Positions 61,601-64,000 of a stretch of 64,000 nucleotides of DNA are shown piece by piece. Origin of the DNA: Hyperoodon ampullatus (lineage: Eukaryota; Chordata; Mammalia; Artiodactyla; Ziphiidae). Every line of letters starts with the position of its first letter. The stretch's first letter is position 1. Where the stretch lies: the NCBI GenBank assembly GCA_949752795.1, contig OX457064.1, positions 45,504,368 through 45,568,367 on the forward strand. The letters are read 5' to 3'. The notes under the pieces were generated by a model. The model had not been told where the DNA came from and searched no databases. It saw only the letters and a list, made by a program, of their open reading frames with translations. The translations under genes and the position numbers were made by a program.

Positions 61601-62398
61601 GATGGGACCTAATGAAACTTAAAAGCTTTCGCACAGCTAAGGAAACCATAAACAAGATGAAAAGACAACCCTCAGAATGGGAGAAAATATTAATATTAAT
61701 ATTAATAATAATAATTAATATTAATCTCCAAAATATCTAAACAGCTCATGCAGCTCAATATTAAAAAAACAAACAACCCAATCCAAAAATAGGCAGAAGA
61801 CCTAAATAGACATTTCTCAAAAGAAGACATACAGATGGCCAAGAAGCACATGAAAAGCTGCTCAACATCAGTAATTATTAGAGAATTTCAAATCAAAACT
61901 ACAATGAGGTATCACCTCACACCAGTTAGAATGGGCATCATCAGAAAATCTACAAACAACAAATGCTGGAGAGGGTGTGGAGAAAAGGGAACCCTCTTGC
62001 ACTGTTGGTGGGAATGTAAATTGATACAGCCACTATGGAGAACAGTATGGAGGGTCCTTAAAAAATGAAAAATAGAATTACCATATGACCCAGCAATCCC
62101 ACTACTGGGCATACACCCAGAGAAAACCATAATTCAAAAAGACACATGCACCCCAATGTTCATTGCAGCCCTGTTTACAATAGCCAGGTCATGGAAGCAA
62201 CCTAAATGCCCATCGACAGACAAATGGATAATGAAGATGTGGTACATATATACAATGGCATATTACTCAGCCATAAAAAGGAATGAAATTGGTTCATTTG
62301 TTGAGACATGGATGGATCTAGAGACTGTCATACAGAGTGAAGTAAGTCAGAAAGAGAAAAACAAATATCGTGTATTAACGCATATATGTGGAACCTAG
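58632..62398 (+). pseudogene. L1 ORF2p remnant (copy E)
   Basis: Starts M-V-I-G-T-Y-I-S at 58632. The endonuclease keeps LNVNGLN, QETH, RIDHILGH and SDH, with GDIN for GDFN. Stops interrupt it at 58863 and 59408. The reverse transcriptase motif FADD is intact in 60558-61100. An (AAT)n expansion at 61687-61727 replaces a short coding segment. The Cys-rich C-terminal region ([11 protein letters not shown]) is in 61835-62068 and the end is at 62398. Of the L1 copies here its catalytic residues are the best kept, but the frame is broken. Confidence 0.92.
61687..61727. repeat. (AAT)n microsatellite inside L1 ORF2
   Basis: Aatatt/aataat units fill the place of a segment that, in copy A, reads aatgaattaactgacaaagg. 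It appears to have grown from the short AT-rich coding text. Confidence 0.85.
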
Positions 62399-62471
62399 AA
62401 GAATGGTACAGATGAACTGGTTTGCAGGACAGAAATTGAGACACAGGTGTAGAGAGCAAACGTATGGACAC

Positions 62472-62503
62472 CGGGGGGGGGGAAGCGGTGGGGGGTTGGG
62501 GTG
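62472..62503 (+). other. G-rich run in L1 3' UTR (possible G-quadruplex)
   Basis: Several runs of three or more G (gggggggggg, gggggg, ggg, gggg) occur within 32 bases, as reported for L1 3' UTRs. Equivalent tracts are at 6960-7010 on the + strand and, as C runs, at 21478-21512 and 28440-28490. Confidence 0.6.
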
Positions 62504-62623
62504 GTGCTGTGCTGAACTTGGCGATTGGGATTGACATGTATACACTGATGTGTATAAAACTGATGACTAATAAGAACCTGCTGCATAAAAAAATAAAATT
62601 AAAAAATTAAAAAAAAGGAATAG

Positions 62624-63500
62624 TGAGGAGGAGGGGGCAAGATCACAGAGGATTAGGACATGGAGCTCCCCTTCTCCCACAAAAAAATTAAAAATACATC
62701 AACAAGTCGAACGATTCACACAGAACATCTACTGAACACCGACAGGAGACCTCAGATGTCCGAAAGGTCAAGGAAACCTCCACGTACCCGGGTAGGACAA
62801 AAGGAAAATGAAAAAGAAGGAATCAGAATAGGGTCTGCATCCTGAGGAGCGAGCTGTGAAGGAGGAAAAGTTCCTGCATCCTCGAAGACTCCTCACTGGC
62901 AGGGAGATCAACCTGGATGGAGGGGGAGGTATGTAGCCTAGGAGGAGAGTGCAACAACCAGTTTGTGGAAGGAAAAATGGACAGTAACCTGCACAGAAGG
63001 TGGGCACCGCTGCCCTGCACTCCTCAACCTGAAACACTTATCTACTGGTGTGGGTGGGGGCTGGTGCTGAAACTCAGATTTCAGAGGTCAGACCCAAGGA
63101 GAAGACTGGGGTTGGCTATGCGGAAACAGCCTAAGGAGGCTGGGCTGTAGCAGCTGAGGGTGTGCTCGGAAGAAGCCTGGGCCTACCTGAGAGGCATGCA
63201 CCATTATTGGGGGGTGCACGAGGAGAGGGGCAGGACCATCATAAGAGCTTCTTTCCCTGTGAATGCTCCCAGGCAACAGGACACTGCGTGCATGAGCTCT
63301 GGAGGCATGCGCAACTTGCTGCCCCCAATGGGGGCTTCAGAGTCAGGCACAGGCTGCCATTATGAGACCCGAGAGCAGGCGGCAGGCCCTGCCCCCACCA
63401 TCCTGGGAGCACGCAAGGGCCACTGTACCTGCACACCTCATATCAAGGGGATAACAGCCAGCACACACTGAGGAAACAGAAAGCAAACATCCAAACTAAA
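62624..63500 (+). mobile_element. L1 5'-UTR fragment
   Basis: Sense text parallel to the 5' UTR of copy D ('gcaagatcacagaggattaggacatggagctcc', 'cttctcccac', 'cagagcgagctgtgaagg'-like). It begins directly after the copy E duplication and stops before any ORF1. Confidence 0.75.
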
Positions 63501-64000
63501 AGCAACCCCTCAATTCTGGAAAAGACAGCGAAGTAGAAGGACTTGAGCTCACCTCCTCTCATGAAATGGAATACTACTCAACCACAAAAAAAGAACGAAT
63601 GAAATAATGTCATTTGCAGCAACATGGATGCAACTAGAGATTATCATACTAAGTGAATGAAGTAAGTCAGTAAGAACAAGACAAATACCATATGAAATCA
63701 CTTATATATGGAACCTAAAATATGACACAAATGAACCTATCTATGACACAGAAACACAATCAGTGACATAGAGAATAGACTTGTGGTTGCCAACGGGGAG
63801 GGGGGTGGGAGATGGGTGGATTGGGAGTTTGGGATTAGCAGATACAAACTGCTATACATAGAATGGATGAACAACAAGGTCCTACTGTATAGCACAGGGA
63901 TTCAATATCCTATAATAAAACATAATGGAAAAGAATATGAAAAAGAATGTATGTATATGTATAACTGAGTAACTTTGCTGTACAGGAGTAATTAACACAA
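63501..64000 (+). mobile_element. L1 start joined to L1 3' end
   Basis: A short L1-start-like text (agtagaaggacttgagctcacctcctctcatga, 63530-63563) is joined to an L1 ORF2 end and 3' UTR ('aatggaatactactcaaccac', 'gtacaggagtaattaacac'). The body is missing. It runs off the window. Confidence 0.75.

Larger units (their letters stand above)
56782..62611 (+). mobile_element. L1 LINE (copy E), full length, with 12-bp duplication
   Basis: About 5.8 kb from a 5' start with ccaagatggtggagtag (56790) through a 5' UTR, ORF1, ORF2, G-rich 3' UTR and A-rich tail. A perfect duplication, aaaaaggaatag, lies at 56770-56781 and 62612-62623, which fixes both ends. It has stops and frameshifts in both ORFs, so it cannot retrotranspose on its own. 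Confidence 0.95.

Overview
This window is mammalian nuclear DNA, almost certainly from a whale or dolphin (Cetacea). The main evidence is seven near-identical tRNA-derived SINEs of the CHR-2 type, each with a poly-A tail and flanking target-site duplications, together with L1 LINEs whose 3' ends are of the artiodactyl/cetacean type. No cellular protein-coding exon, rRNA or tRNA gene could be recognised. Nearly all long open frames are decayed pieces of L1 ORF1/ORF2, antisense shadows of them, SINE read-through, or remains of endogenous retroviruses.

Layout. 1-680: two L1 3' fragments. 1640-7133: an L1 on the + strand carrying three SINE insertions. 7134-10780: old, mostly unassigned sequence. 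11025-13130: an LTR, a tRNA-Lys-type primer site and a leader made of 70-bp tandem units, from an old retrovirus-like element. 13130-21260: largely unassigned, with two CHR SINEs and short simple repeats. 21260-37120: a nested L1 block in which two L1s have inserted into a third, all on the - strand. 37127-39326: L1 fragments and an old L1 5' region. 39331-47929: a gammaretrovirus-like provirus on the - strand with both LTRs and recognisable gag, protease, pol and env remains. It is bounded by a 4-bp duplication and carries later hAT and L1 insertions. 48050-49030: an old L1 3' region. 49030-56770: mostly unique sequence with one SINE, one MIR and two unusually open unique segments. 56782-62611: a full-length but broken L1 with a 12-bp duplication. 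62624-64000: rearranged L1 5' and 3' pieces running off the window.

The sequence can be read as a record of insertion order. The provirus came first, then the hAT element in gag and the L1 in the integrase region. The large L1 at 21.3-37.1 kb was split by two younger L1s and a SINE. No copy looks capable of encoding full proteins: reverse transcriptase motifs are mutated, deleted or split, and every long frame is broken.

I found no convincing new biological system. The points most worth checking are the provirus with its in-frame pol deletion that removes the reverse transcriptase active site, the hAT insertion with a perfect 8-bp duplication, the L1 with an in-frame endonuclease-to-C-terminus fusion, the 70-bp tandem leader repeats, and two unique segments (50.2-50.9 kb and 56.0-56.6 kb) that could be conserved non-coding elements.
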